DNA from: Accumulibacter sp003538495
GTDB lineage: Bacteria; Pseudomonadota; Gammaproteobacteria; Burkholderiales; Rhodocyclaceae
Assembly (NCBI RefSeq): GCF_029255145.1
Contig: NZ_JAPUVQ010000027.1
Coordinates: 1-64,000, forward strand
Length of the DNA: 64,000 nt
Reading direction: 5' to 3'
Shown here: positions 8,566-17,297 of the stretch, in pieces
Numbering within the stretch: the stretch's first letter is position 1
Layout: every line of letters starts with the position of its first letter
Position numbers and translations under genes: made by a program
The notes under the pieces: model-generated
Told to the model about the DNA's origin: nothing
Database searches by the model: none
What the model saw: only the letters and a program-made list of their open reading frames with translations

Positions 8566-10528
8566 ACCCGCGGTGCCGCTCGAACGCGGCGCCGTGCCAT
8601 GGCTGCTGGCCGTCGCCCTGGTCACCGCCGGACCGCATGTCGAGCACCTGCCGTGGTGGCTCTCGCTGTTCGTCGCGGCCGCCCTGCTGTGGCGCGCCTG
8701 GCTGTGGCGACAGCATCGTCGGCTGCCGCCACGCTGGGCGCTGTCCTTGCTCGTGCTCGGCATGATCGGAGCGATCGGCTGGCAATTCCGAACGCTCTTC
8801 GGCAAGGACGCGGGGGTCGCGCTGCTGGTCGTCTTCATGGCCCTGAAGCCACTGGAAATGAACAGCCGGCGCGACGCGATGGTGGTCGTCATGCTGGGCT
8901 ACTTTCTGCTGCTCACCCACTACCTGTACTCGCAGGGAATCGCCACCGGGCTATGGCTGCTGAGCGCCACGACCCTGCTCACCGCGGCCTTGATCAGGCT
9001 GCACGGTGGTCCGCAGCCGGTGGCTGCCGTGGCCCGGCATGCCGGCCTGCTGCTGGCGCAGGCGTTGCCCTTCATGCTGATCCTGTATCTCCTTTTCCCG
9101 CGCGTCTCGGGTCCACTCTGGGGGCTGCCCCAGGACGCCCATTCCGGGCTCAGCGGTCTGTCCGAGCAGATGGCCCCCGGGTCGATCAGCCGACTGATCC
9201 AGTCGGGCGCAATCGCCTTTCGCAGCCGCTTTGCCGGCGAGCTGCCAGAGAAAGCCGATCTCTACTGGCGCGGCCCGGTGTTCGACGATTACGATGGGCT
9301 GACCTGGCGCGCGCGCGCGCTGCCCGGCAAGCCGCCGCCAGCGCCGAAGGTCGAAGGGATAGGCCAGGCGCACGCCTATACCAGCATCCTGGAGGCGCAC
9401 AACCGGCGCTGGCTGCTGGCGCTCGACGTAGCGACCAGCCTGCCGCCCGACAGCAGCCTGGCACCGACCCTCGAAGCCCTGGCGCGCGAGCCGGTGCGCG
9501 CCCGTGCGCAATTTTCGTTTGTCTCGTCGGTGGACTACCGCGCCAACGTCAGCGAAGCGCCAGCGATCCTGCAGCAGGCGCTGACGCTGCCGCCACGAAG
9601 CAACCCGCGCAGCCGTGCGCTGGCCGCAGAATGGGCCGCGCGACCGCCGGGAAAGATCGCCGAGGCGGCGCTGGCGATGTTTCGCAAGCAGAACTTCCAT
9701 TACACGCTGCAGGCACCGCTGCTGGGCACCAACGCGATGGACGAATTCCTGTTCGAAACGCGCCGCGGCTTCTGCGAGCACTACGCCTCGGCGTTCGTGT
9801 TTCTGATGCGCGCGGCCGGCGTTCCGGCGCGGGTGGTCGCTGGCTACCAGGGCGGCGAGATCAATCCGGTCGATGGCTATCTGACCGTCCGCCAGTCGGA
9901 CGCACACGCCTGGGCCGAAATCTGGCTGGCCGGACAGGGCTGGGTGCGCTTCGATCCGACCGCGGCGGTCGCGCCATCGCGGATCGACCAGGGGATTGTC
10001 GCCGCCCTGCCGGTCGGCGAGACCTTGCCGATCGTCATTCGCCTCGACAGCGACTGGCTGCGCGAGCTGCGCAACCGCTGGGAAGCGACCAACAACGCCT
10101 GGAACCAGTGGGTGCTCGGTTACAATCCGCAACGCCAACGCGAAGTCCTGTCGCGCTTCGGCTGGCGGGAACCCGACTGGCGCGGGATGACCGCATCGCT
10201 GGCCGCGCTGTGCGGTGTGGCGCTGCTGATCGTGACGCTATGGACCCTGCCCCGGCGCCGTACGGTTGAGCCGATACTTGCTGCCTGGCAGAAGTATTGC
10301 GCGCAACTCGAACGACGGGGAATAGCCCGCGCCGAATGGGAAGGTCCACGCGATTTCGCCGACCGCGTGGCGCGCGAAAGACCCGATCTTGCCGCACTCA
10401 CCAGCCAGGCCGCCGGCTATTATGCCGACCTGCGCTATGGCCCGCACAGCCGGAACGCAGCGGACACGCTGCGCCAGCTGCAGCAATGCCGCCATCGACT
10501 GCCACCCCGAAGGAGAAAACAAGCTTGA
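8525..10528 (+). CDS. tgpA: TgpA-like membrane transglutaminase (DUF3488, transglutaminase, DUF4129)
   Basis: A 667-residue inner-membrane protein. About six N-terminal helices (DUF3488, residues about 20-190) precede a periplasmic transglutaminase-like domain with the triad visible: Cys in RRGFCEHYASAF (about 417), His in SDAHAWAEIW and Asp in RFDPTAA. One more helix (about 556-574, ASLAALCGVALLIVTLW) precedes a short cytoplasmic DUF4129-like tail. TgpA of Pseudomonas aeruginosa is essential and periplasmic. The start at ATG 8525 overlaps DUF58 by 41 nt; a GTG at 8537 is an alternative. The substrate is unknown. Confidence 0.88.
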   Translation: MATAVSTRFQASSRPAVPLERGAVPWLLAVALVTAGPHVEHLPWWLSLFVAAALLWRAWLWRQHRRLPPRWALSLLVLGMIGAIGWQFRTLFGKDAGVALLVVFMALKPLEMNSRRDAMVVVMLGYFLLLTHYLYSQGIATGLWLLSATTLLTAALIRLHGGPQPVAAVARHAGLLLAQALPFMLILYLLFPRVSGPLWGLPQDAHSGLSGLSEQMAPGSISRLIQSGAIAFRSRFAGELPEKADLYWRGPVFDDYDGLTWRARALPGKPPPAPKVEGIGQAHAYTSILEAHNRRWLLALDVATSLPPDSSLAPTLEALAREPVRARAQFSFVSSVDYRANVSEAPAILQQALTLPPRSNPRSRALAAEWAARPPGKIAEAALAMFRKQNFHYTLQAPLLGTNAMDEFLFETRRGFCEHYASAFVFLMRAAGVPARVVAGYQGGEINPVDGYLTVRQSDAHAWAEIWLAGQGWVRFDPTAAVAPSRIDQGIVAALPVGETLPIVIRLDSDWLRELRNRWEATNNAWNQWVLGYNPQRQREVLSRFGWREPDWRGMTASLAALCGVALLIVTLWTLPRRRTVEPILAAWQKYCAQLERRGIARAEWEGPRDFADRVARERPDLAALTSQAAGYYADLRYGPHSRNAADTLRQLQQCRHRLPPRRRKQA

Positions 10529-11550
10529 AAAGACTACCCACCGCGCTGCTGCTCGGACTGCTCGGCAGCCTGTCGCCGCTGAGCGGCCACGCCGGCCAGG
10601 CGGCAGCAGGGTTCAGCGGCGAGCCGGCAGTCAAGGCCTTCATCGTCAGCATGCACGAACAGTACGGCTTTGACATCGCGCACCTGACGCGTCAGTTTGC
10701 CGCCATCCAGCCGAACGCGACCGTCTTGCGCGCCATCCGCCCGCCGGCTGAGCCCGCGAAACAGCGCTCGTGGCAACGTTACCGCCAGCGCTTCGTGAAT
10801 CCGCGCCGCGTCGAAGGTGGCCAACGCTTCTGGAACGAACATGGCGCGATCCTGCAACGCGCCGAAGCGATCTACGGCGTACCGCCCGAGATCATCGTCG
10901 CGATCATTGGCGTGGAAACCGAGTACGGCCAGAACATGGGCAGCTTCGGCGTTCTCGAAGCCCTCGCCTCGCTGGCTTTCCACTACCCGCCGCGGGCCGA
11001 TTTCTTCCGCGGCGAACTGGAACAGTTTCTGCTCATGGCCCGCGAGAACGGCGTCAGCCCGCTCGAGATCAAAGGCTCCTACGCGGGCGCGATCGGCATC
11101 CCGCAGTTCATGCCAAGCAGCCAGCGCCGCTACGCGGTAGACTTCGATGGCGACGACCGCATTGATCTGCGCCGCAGTACCACCGACGCCATCGGTAGCG
11201 TCGGCCGCTTCCTGCAGCAGCACGGTTGGCAGAAAGGCGCGCCGGTGGCGGTCCCGGCGCGGCTCAATGGCGACCCCTCGGCGCTGCTCGCCGAGGGCAT
11301 CAAGCCCGCGCTGACGGTGCGACAGCTGGAAGCACGCGGGGTAGTCGCCGCCGCCGACGACGACGCTGACCGGCCGGCGGCCCTGATCGACCTGGTCACC
11401 CCGGATGAAGCGACCGAATACTGGCTGGGCTTCGACAACTTCTACGTGATCACCCGCTACAACCGCTCGAGCTTCTACGCCATGTCCGTTTTTCAGCTGG
11501 CGGAAGCGCTGCGCGAAGTGCGCGACAACCGGCTGTCGGCCCGGCCCTAA
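10525..11550 (+). CDS. mltB: Membrane-bound/periplasmic lytic murein transglycosylase B
   Basis: A 341-residue peptidoglycan lytic transglycosylase of family 3. A signal peptide (LPTALLLGLLGSLSPLSGHAG) is followed by the catalytic domain with the general acid Glu in GVETEYGQNMG (about residue 130), and by GSYAGAIGIPQFMPSSQRRYAVD and DGDDRIDL. I see no lipobox, so it may be a soluble periplasmic form. The start is TTG 10525: AAGGAG sits 7-10 nt upstream and TTGA overlaps the transglutaminase stop. An ATG much further up has no support. It ends convergent with rpoS, the two stops overlapping by 4 nt. Confidence 0.9.
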   Translation: MKRLPTALLLGLLGSLSPLSGHAGQAAAGFSGEPAVKAFIVSMHEQYGFDIAHLTRQFAAIQPNATVLRAIRPPAEPAKQRSWQRYRQRFVNPRRVEGGQRFWNEHGAILQRAEAIYGVPPEIIVAIIGVETEYGQNMGSFGVLEALASLAFHYPPRADFFRGELEQFLLMARENGVSPLEIKGSYAGAIGIPQFMPSSQRRYAVDFDGDDRIDLRRSTTDAIGSVGRFLQQHGWQKGAPVAVPARLNGDPSALLAEGIKPALTVRQLEARGVVAAADDDADRPAALIDLVTPDEATEYWLGFDNFYVITRYNRSSFYAMSVFQLAEALREVRDNRLSARP

Positions 11551-12506
11551 AGCAGATTGTCGCGGCTCACACCGCCACGCCTGATGATCCGGCGAAGCTG
11601 ATCGAGCGCCTCGATCTGTATCTGGCGGACACGTTCGCGGGTCAGATTCAGATCAAACGCGATTTCCTCGAGCGTGCTGGCGGAAGTGCCGCCAAGTCCG
11701 TAACGGCGTTGCAGCACCTGCTGCTGTTTATCGGCCAGTTGTCCCACCCAGTTGTGCAGCAGCTCGCCGACCTCGCTGGACTGCAACAGATCATCGGGGT
11801 CGACCAGGCTTTCGTCGGCGATCACCTCGCCAATGGTCCGGCTCGGATCGACCTGCAGAGGCGCGTCGAGCGAAGCGATGCGTTCGTTGAGGGCCATCAC
11901 CCGGCGCACGTCTTCGACGGGCCGATCGATCAGATGAGCGATCTGGTCGAAACAGATTTCCCGCCCGTTGGCAGCCTCGAGATGGCGGATGGCGCGCAGG
12001 ACGATGTTGATTTCCTTGACCACATGCACCGGCAGGCGAATGGTCCGTGACTGGTTCATGATCGCCCTGCCGATGCTCTGCCGGATCCACCAGGTGGCGT
12101 AGGTCGAGAAGCGAAAGCCACGCTCGGGATCGAACTTTTCTATCGCGTGGATCAGCCCGAGGTTCCCCTCTTCGATCAGGTCGAGCAGCGGCATGCCGCG
12201 ATTGAGATAGTGCTTGGCGATATTGACCACCAGCCGCAGGTTGTGCTCGATCATCTTCTGCCGTGCCAGAAACTCGCCCGCCCTGGCCCGCCGTGCCCAC
12301 TCCGACTCCTCGCTCGGCGAGAACAGCGGTTTGGCACCGATCTCGTTCAGGTAGTGCTGGGTCACGTCGTTGAGCAGTTCTGCCTCGGGAGACTGGCACG
12401 AAGGGTCTTCCGGATCTGCTTCGGCGAGCGGTTCGTCGAGCGAAAACCCGGGCTCGCGCAGAAAGTCTTCGATGCGATCAGGATCAGAGTCGTAATCGCC
12501 GGACAT
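11547..12506 (-). CDS. rpoS: RNA polymerase sigma factor RpoS
   Basis: A 319-residue sigma-70-type factor for the general stress and stationary-phase response. Region 1.2 starts near DVTQHYLNEIGAKPLFSP, region 2 contains NLRLVVNIAKHYLNRGMPLLDLIEEGNLGLIHAIEKFDP and FRFSTYATWWIRQSI, region 3 has ASLDAPL, and region 4 ends with the helix-turn-helix TLEEIAFDLNLTRERVRQIQIEALDQL. Length and domain order match RpoS, and position after nlpD supports it over RpoH or RpoD. In enterobacteria the main rpoS promoter lies inside nlpD, which may hold here since nlpD ends only 5 nt upstream. Confidence 0.94.
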   Translation of the reverse strand: MSGDYDSDPDRIEDFLREPGFSLDEPLAEADPEDPSCQSPEAELLNDVTQHYLNEIGAKPLFSPSEESEWARRARAGEFLARQKMIEHNLRLVVNIAKHYLNRGMPLLDLIEEGNLGLIHAIEKFDPERGFRFSTYATWWIRQSIGRAIMNQSRTIRLPVHVVKEINIVLRAIRHLEAANGREICFDQIAHLIDRPVEDVRRVMALNERIASLDAPLQVDPSRTIGEVIADESLVDPDDLLQSSEVGELLHNWVGQLADKQQQVLQRRYGLGGTSASTLEEIAFDLNLTRERVRQIQIEALDQLRRIIRRGGVSRDNLL

Positions 12507-12511
12507 GCTGG

Positions 12512-13438
12512 TCAGCGCGGCGGCAGGTACTTGAGCGGATCGACCGGCTTGCCCTGACGGCGAACCTCGAAGTGCAGCTTGACCTGGTCGGCGTCGGTAT
12601 TGCCCATTTCGGCGATCTTCTGGCCCTTGGTCACGTTCTGGCCTTCCTTGACCAGGACGCTCTGGTTGTGCGCGTAGGCGGTCAGGAAGGTGTTGTTGTG
12701 CTTGACGATCACCAGCTTGCCGTAGCCGCGCAGGCCGGTGCCGCTATAGACGACCTTGCCGCCGCTGGCAGCGAGCACTGGCTCGCCGGCCTTGCCCGAG
12801 ATGTCGATACCCTTGGCGCCACCCTCACTGAAAGTCCCGACCACCCGGCCGCTGGCCGGCCACATCCAGGTCACCTCCGAATTTTCCGCGGTGGAATCCG
12901 CCGGCGCTTCCTCGGGCTTGGCCGTGGCAGGCGCCACGGCAACCGGCGCAACGGCCTTTTGCTGCACCTGCGCTTGCGCCCTGGCCAGGGTCTGTTCCGA
13001 GTACGCCTCCTTGCCGCCCTTGGGCTCGCGCTTCAGGCTATCACCAACGCTGCCCAGCGCGCGCTGCTCGACCCCCGAGGTCGTGTCGATCGGCCGCACC
13101 ACCGCCGTACCCGCGCCAGACGCCGGCACTGGCGCCGCTCCCGACGCCGCTCCGGGCGCCCGGATCCGCAGCGCCTGGCCGACCAGGATTCGATTCGGAT
13201 TGTCGATGGTATTCAACACCACCAGATCCCGGAAGTCGACGCCGTGGTCGGCAGCGATCGAATGCAGGGTGTCGCCTTTCTTGACGATGTAGACGTCCTT
13301 GCTCGCGACCACCGGGCTCTGGGCAGAGCCACGATCGGAGACAGGCGACTGCGTCTTGCTGGCACAGGCCGTGAGAACGAGTACTGCCAGAACAGCCACT
13401 ACCGGCCCGTGCCTGGCGAGAAAGCCTTGATCTTTCAT
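12512..13438 (-). CDS. nlpD: NlpD-like lipoprotein: LysM plus LytM (M23) domain
   Basis: A 308-residue murein-hydrolase activator. The lipobox is LTAC (Cys near residue 25), a LysM peptidoglycan-binding domain runs about residues 48-95 (YIVKKGDTLHSIAADHGVDFRDLVVLN), then a Pro/Ala linker, and an M23 domain is at about 185-305. The zinc site looks degenerate: GIDISG is preceded by Lys rather than His, and the final motif reads KLHFEVR where active enzymes have HLHFEV. That is the pattern of NlpD/EnvC proteins, which activate amidases rather than cut peptidoglycan. The start overlaps the pcm stop by 4 nt. Confidence 0.92.
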   Translation of the reverse strand: MKDQGFLARHGPVVAVLAVLVLTACASKTQSPVSDRGSAQSPVVASKDVYIVKKGDTLHSIAADHGVDFRDLVVLNTIDNPNRILVGQALRIRAPGAASGAAPVPASGAGTAVVRPIDTTSGVEQRALGSVGDSLKREPKGGKEAYSEQTLARAQAQVQQKAVAPVAVAPATAKPEEAPADSTAENSEVTWMWPASGRVVGTFSEGGAKGIDISGKAGEPVLAASGGKVVYSGTGLRGYGKLVIVKHNNTFLTAYAHNQSVLVKEGQNVTKGQKIAEMGNTDADQVKLHFEVRRQGKPVDPLKYLPPR

Positions 13439-14094
13439 TCGACTCCCGTGAGTAGCGGAACGAAACGAACAGCATCGAGACGGGTTTCGACACAGTCCTC
13501 GCCCCGTTTTTCGATCAGCGCCAGGTACTGGGTCGCCACCCCCAAGGGCAGAATCATTCTGCCACCAGGTGCCAGCTGCTGCAGCAACACCGGCGGAACG
13601 CGAGCGGCGGCCGCGGCCACGATGATCGTATCAAAAGGCGCCGCTTCCGGCAGTCCAAGGCGGCCATCGGCGTGTTTCAGGCGCACCTTGAGCTGCTTGA
13701 TCGCGCGCAAGTTGAGCTTGGCCTTGGCCAGCAACGGCGCGATACGTTCGACCGCGTAGACTTCGTCGGTGAGTTGCGCCAGAACAGCGGCCTGGTAGCC
13801 GCAACCGGCGCCGACCTCAAGGGTCTTGCCAAGTGGGCGGTCGTCGGCGCACAAGGCCTCGATCATCCTGGCGACGACATAGGGCTGCGAGATCGTCTGC
13901 GAGAAACCCAGCGGCAAGGCCGTGTCTTCATAGGCCCGCGAGGCCAGAGCCTCTTCGACGAATACATGCCGGGGCACGGCGGCGATCGCCGCCAGAACGT
14001 CCTCGTCCGCTATCCCCTGTTCGCGCAAGCGCTCGATCATGCGCGAGCGCGTCCGCTGCGAAGTCATCCCGAATCCCGAGACCACGCGATTCAT
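13435..14094 (-). CDS. pcm: Protein-L-isoaspartate O-methyltransferase
   Basis: A 219-residue SAM-dependent methyltransferase that repairs isoaspartyl residues in aged proteins. Visible motifs are PRHVFVEEALASRAYEDTALPLGFSQTISQPYVVARM (substrate pocket), LEVGAGCGYQAAVLA (SAM motif I) and VGRMILPLG-like GGRMILPLG. The first ATG (14094) overlaps surE as ATGA; an ATG nine codons in (MTSQRTRSRM) matches the usual family start and is an alternative. It lies in surE-pcm-nlpD-rpoS, the conserved stationary-phase series. Confidence 0.93.
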   Translation of the reverse strand: MNRVVSGFGMTSQRTRSRMIERLREQGIADEDVLAAIAAVPRHVFVEEALASRAYEDTALPLGFSQTISQPYVVARMIEALCADDRPLGKTLEVGAGCGYQAAVLAQLTDEVYAVERIAPLLAKAKLNLRAIKQLKVRLKHADGRLGLPEAAPFDTIIVAAAAARVPPVLLQQLAPGGRMILPLGVATQYLALIEKRGEDCVETRLDAVRFVPLLTGVE

Positions 14095-14834
14095 TGGTCC
14101 AGCCAGCCGCGCACCAGCGCCAGCTGGGCGTTGTGCGTCAAATCCACCTGCAGCGGCGTCACCGACACCTGATGGTTATGCACGGCGTGGAAATCGGTAC
14201 CCTCGCCCGCGTCCTGCGCCTCGCCGGCGGCGCCGACCCAGAAGACGGTTTCCTGGCGCGGCGACAAGGTGCGAACGACCGGCTCCGCCTTGTGGCGCTT
14301 GCCGAGGCGGGTGACGACGGTGCCGCGCAGCTGCTCCCAGGGAACGTCCGGGACGTTGACGTTGAGCAGCACCGGTTCACGCAGCGACTGCTTTTCGAGG
14401 ACTGCGACCAGTTCGCAGGCGACCCGCGCGGCGCTCTCGAAGTACTCGCCGGTCTTGCTGCACAGCGAAATGGCCATCGACGGGACGCCCAGCAGGAAGC
14501 CCTCGGTCGCCGCTGCGACGGTCCCCGAATAGATGGTGTCGTCACCCATGTTGGCGCCGATATTGATTCCCGAAACGACCATGTCCGGCAGGCCATCGAG
14601 CATCCCGGTGACGGCCAGATGAACACAGTCGGTCGGCGTCCCGTTGACGTGATAGAAGCCGTTGGCGGCGCGCTTGAGCGACAGCGGTCGGTCGAGCGTC
14701 AGAGAATTGCTCGCGCCGCTGCGATCACGTTCGGGAGCAACCACGGTGATCTCCGCGAGTTCCGCCAGCGCACGCGCCAGGTGCTCGATCCCGGGTGCGA
14801 AATAGCCATCATCGTTGCAGAGCAGGATCCGCAT
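14091..14834 (-). CDS. surE: 5'/3'-nucleotidase SurE
   Basis: A 247-residue metal-dependent survival phosphatase acting on nucleoside monophosphates. The start MRILLCNDDGYFAPGI carries the metal-binding Asp-Asp pair. Further family signatures are PERDRSGASNSLTL, VNGTPTDCVHLA and VVSGINIGANMGDDTIYSGTVAAA. I chose the ATG at 14834 because the family begins there; the upstream seven codons come from a non-family extension. It is the first gene of the surE-pcm-nlpD-rpoS operon. Confidence 0.94.
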   Translation of the reverse strand: MRILLCNDDGYFAPGIEHLARALAELAEITVVAPERDRSGASNSLTLDRPLSLKRAANGFYHVNGTPTDCVHLAVTGMLDGLPDMVVSGINIGANMGDDTIYSGTVAAATEGFLLGVPSMAISLCSKTGEYFESAARVACELVAVLEKQSLREPVLLNVNVPDVPWEQLRGTVVTRLGKRHKAEPVVRTLSPRQETVFWVGAAGEAQDAGEGTDFHAVHNHQVSVTPLQVDLTHNAQLALVRGWLDQ

Positions 14835-14841
14835 CTTCAAT

Positions 14842-14884
14842 CCACGAACATCCACGAAACACCACGAGAGCCATGAAAACCACG
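14842..14884. repeat. Short near-tandem repeat, period about 10 bp, upstream of surE
   Basis: CCACGAA occurs at 14842-14848 and again at 14852-14858, CCACGAG at 14862-14868, CCATGAA at 14871-14877 and CCACG at 14880-14884. The spacing is 10, 10, 9 and 9 bp, one DNA helical turn. It lies 8-50 bp upstream of the surE start codon. It could be a phased protein-binding site or a small decayed repeat. Confidence 0.5.
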
Positions 14885-15215
14885 CGCCCGGGCGAGCAGA
14901 AAAACCCGGCGATCGCCGGCGTTTCGACTATCGGCGGACTGGTGCAAGTGCCCGGACGAGCGCGCTTGCCGAGCATTCGACGACCGCTGATCTGCGCTGC
15001 GCCCCGGACCAGCGCCTGGTTGGAACTTACCGCCGGCCTCGCCAGGCGCGGCCGCCAACGCCCCGTTGCCGACGGCGGTGGCCGTCCACGCGGGTGGTGC
15101 CAAGCCGGGGCCAATTATAACCGCCCGCAAGGATCGCCGAAAGCCGAGTTGCAGCGGCCGCGAACCACGCCGCGCGGCCGGCGAAGCGCAGGGCCAGACT
15201 TTTGGCTTCGGTCGC
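14885..15215. other. Intergenic region between surE and the fliC promoter
   Basis: This 330-bp stretch, divergent between surE and fliC, shows no convincing gene. Frames on both strands are short and Pro/Arg-rich. It should contain the surE promoter, but I could not identify a good -35/-10 pair. The sigma-28 promoter for fliC follows at 15216. Confidence 0.4.
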
Positions 15216-15242
15216 TAAACTTCGCTGGCTCGATGCCGATAG
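15216..15242 (+). promoter_or_regulatory. Sigma-28 (FliA) promoter of fliC
   Basis: TAAA (15216-15219), a 15-nt spacer and GCCGATAG (15235-15242) match the flagellar sigma-28 consensus TAAA-N15-GCCGATAA in all but the last base. It faces fliC and would start transcription near 15250, giving a leader of roughly 160 nt before the ATG at 15408. Confidence 0.85.
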
Positions 15243-15407
15243 AAAACCTACGCGGCAGGCTCGCAGAAAATGGCTCAAGTTTTCGCGCAGCAGGTCGTAA
15301 GCAAAATTGTCAGCGTAATAAAACGCCACGCGGGATGGACCGGCAGGCGCCTCGCCAGGCAGGTCACCGGAAACTGAAATCAATCTGATCGTGATAGGAG
15401 AAGGAAA

Positions 15408-17210
15408 ATGCCCCAAATCATCAACACCAACGTCGCGTCGCTCAACTCCCAGCGCAGCCTCAACATGTCGCAGACTTCGCTGGCCTCGTCGCTGCAGCGC
15501 CTGTCCTCCGGCCTGCGCATCAACAGCGCCAAAGACGACGCCGCCGGTCTCGCCATTTCACAGCGGATGACCTCGCAGATCAACGGCCTCAACCAGGCTT
15601 CGCGCAACGCCAACGACGGCATCTCGCTGGCGCAGACCGCTGAAGGCGGCCTGCAGAGCATCACCGAGTCGCTGCAGCGGATGCGCGAACTGTCGGTGCA
15701 AGCCTCGAACGCAACCAACACCGCCACCGACCGCGCCGCTTTGCAGAACGAAGTCGACCAACTCGTCCAGCAGATCAACACCGTTGCCAGCCAGACCGCG
15801 TTCAACGGCGTCAAGGTCCTTGACGGAACCTTCAATGCACAGGCCTTCCAGGTCGGCGCGAACAGCGGCGAAACGATTTCGATCAATTCGATCGCCAGCG
15901 CCAAGGCCGACTCGCTGGGTGTCGGCACGACGTCCTCGTTCTCGGCCACCAACAGCGGCAGCGTGGCCAACGGCGTCCTCGCGGCCGGCGGCATCACCGT
16001 CAATGGCTACGGCATCGGCCCGAGCATCAAGGACGGCGTTTCCGCTGCCGGCAGCAACGACAGCGCGATCGCGAAAGCAGCCGCCTTCAATGCCGTCTCA
16101 GGCCAGACCGGCGTCACCGCCACGGCCAGCGCCACCACGCTCAGCGGCGCCGCGAACTCTGCCCAGGTGGCGATCGCCGGCAATGCGACCGATAACCTCT
16201 ACGTCAACAACGTCAAGCTGGGCGCCATTGCCGCAGGCACCAACGCGGTCACCCAGGGCGCCAACATCGCGGCCGCTTTCAACGCCGTGTCCAACCAGAG
16301 CGGCGTCACCGCCACCTTCAGCAACACCACCGGGGCGGTCGCGCTGACCGCAGCCGACGGCCGCAATATCAGCCTGATCGGCAACGGCACCGGCGCCGTT
16401 CTGGCGAACACCGGCCTCACCGTAGGCGCAGGCGCTGGTGCCTCTGAATCGATCGCCGCTGCCGCCGCCCCGACCGTTTTCACGGCCCTGGCCGCCGGCG
16501 ACCTGACGATCAATGGCTACGATGTCGGCGCCGTTTCCGCCGGAACCAACGCCCTGACGCAAGGCACCAACGTCGGCGCCGCGATTAACGCCCTGACCAG
16601 CAAGACCGGCGTCACCGCGACGGTGTCGGGCGCCGGCCTGATCACCCTGTCGGCAGGCGCCGGGCAGGCGATATCGATCAGCGGCAGCCTGACCAACCGC
16701 GCCGCCACGGTCACCGCAACCGGTTTCAGCGCCAACCAGATGGGAGCATCGGCAGCGTCCAGCAACGCGATCATTACGCGCGGCAATATCACCCTGAGTT
16801 CGACGGGTAGCGCGGGCATCACCCTGGGCGGTTCCGACATCGCACTGGCAGGACTGACCGCAGCCCATACCGCAGCCACCGCGAGTTTCGGAGCGGGCAT
16901 TTCGAGCGTCAATCTGAGCACCGCCACTGGTGCGCAAAACGCCATTGCCACCATCGACTCGGCACTGGCCAACATCAACGCCAGTCGAGCGAATCTCGGT
17001 GCCGTGCAGAACCGATTCAGCAGCGTGGTCAGCAATCTGACAACGACCTCCGAAAACGTTTCGGCGTCGCGCAGCCGAATCGTCGATGCCGACTTCGCGG
17101 TCGAGACCGCCAACCTGACCCGTGCGCAAATCCTGCAGCAGGCCGGCACAGCGATGCTGGCGCAAGCCAATTCGCTGCCGCAGAACGTCCTCTCGCTGCT
17201 GCGCGGATAA
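15408..17210 (+). CDS. fliC: Flagellin
   Basis: A 600-residue flagellin, the filament subunit exported by the flagellar type III system. The conserved N-terminal D0/D1 helices (MPQIINTNVASLNSQRSL..., residues 1-170) and C-terminal D1/D0 helices (about 500-600, ending LPQNVLSLLRG) flank a variable centre. That centre holds at least three flagellin_IN-type repeats (NGYGIGPS..., VNNVKLGAIAAGTNA..., INGYDVGAVSAGTNA...) each followed by a GVTAT strand. AGGAGAAGGA lies just upstream of the ATG. It is driven by the sigma-28 promoter at 15216 and followed by a strong hairpin. It leads the filament gene block flaG-fliD-fliS-fliT. Confidence 0.96.
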   Translation: MPQIINTNVASLNSQRSLNMSQTSLASSLQRLSSGLRINSAKDDAAGLAISQRMTSQINGLNQASRNANDGISLAQTAEGGLQSITESLQRMRELSVQASNATNTATDRAALQNEVDQLVQQINTVASQTAFNGVKVLDGTFNAQAFQVGANSGETISINSIASAKADSLGVGTTSSFSATNSGSVANGVLAAGGITVNGYGIGPSIKDGVSAAGSNDSAIAKAAAFNAVSGQTGVTATASATTLSGAANSAQVAIAGNATDNLYVNNVKLGAIAAGTNAVTQGANIAAAFNAVSNQSGVTATFSNTTGAVALTAADGRNISLIGNGTGAVLANTGLTVGAGAGASESIAAAAAPTVFTALAAGDLTINGYDVGAVSAGTNALTQGTNVGAAINALTSKTGVTATVSGAGLITLSAGAGQAISISGSLTNRAATVTATGFSANQMGASAASSNAIITRGNITLSSTGSAGITLGGSDIALAGLTAAHTAATASFGAGISSVNLSTATGAQNAIATIDSALANINASRANLGAVQNRFSSVVSNLTTTSENVSASRSRIVDADFAVETANLTRAQILQQAGTAMLAQANSLPQNVLSLLRG

Positions 17211-17241
17211 GCGGTCGGGCTTGAATCGCGGTAAGATCAGG

Positions 17242-17269
17242 GGCGCGATCACGGCAACGTGGTCGCGCC
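17242..17269 (+). terminator. Strong hairpin after fliC
   Basis: GGCGCGATCACG (17242-17253), loop GCAA, CGTGGTCGCGCC (17258-17269) form a 12-bp stem with one T-G pair. There is no run of T after it, so it may be a partial terminator or an mRNA 3'-end stabiliser that keeps fliC mRNA in excess over the downstream flagellar genes. Confidence 0.6.
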
Positions 17270-17297
17270 TGGCTGTCTCTTCACGAAGGAGTGCAAG

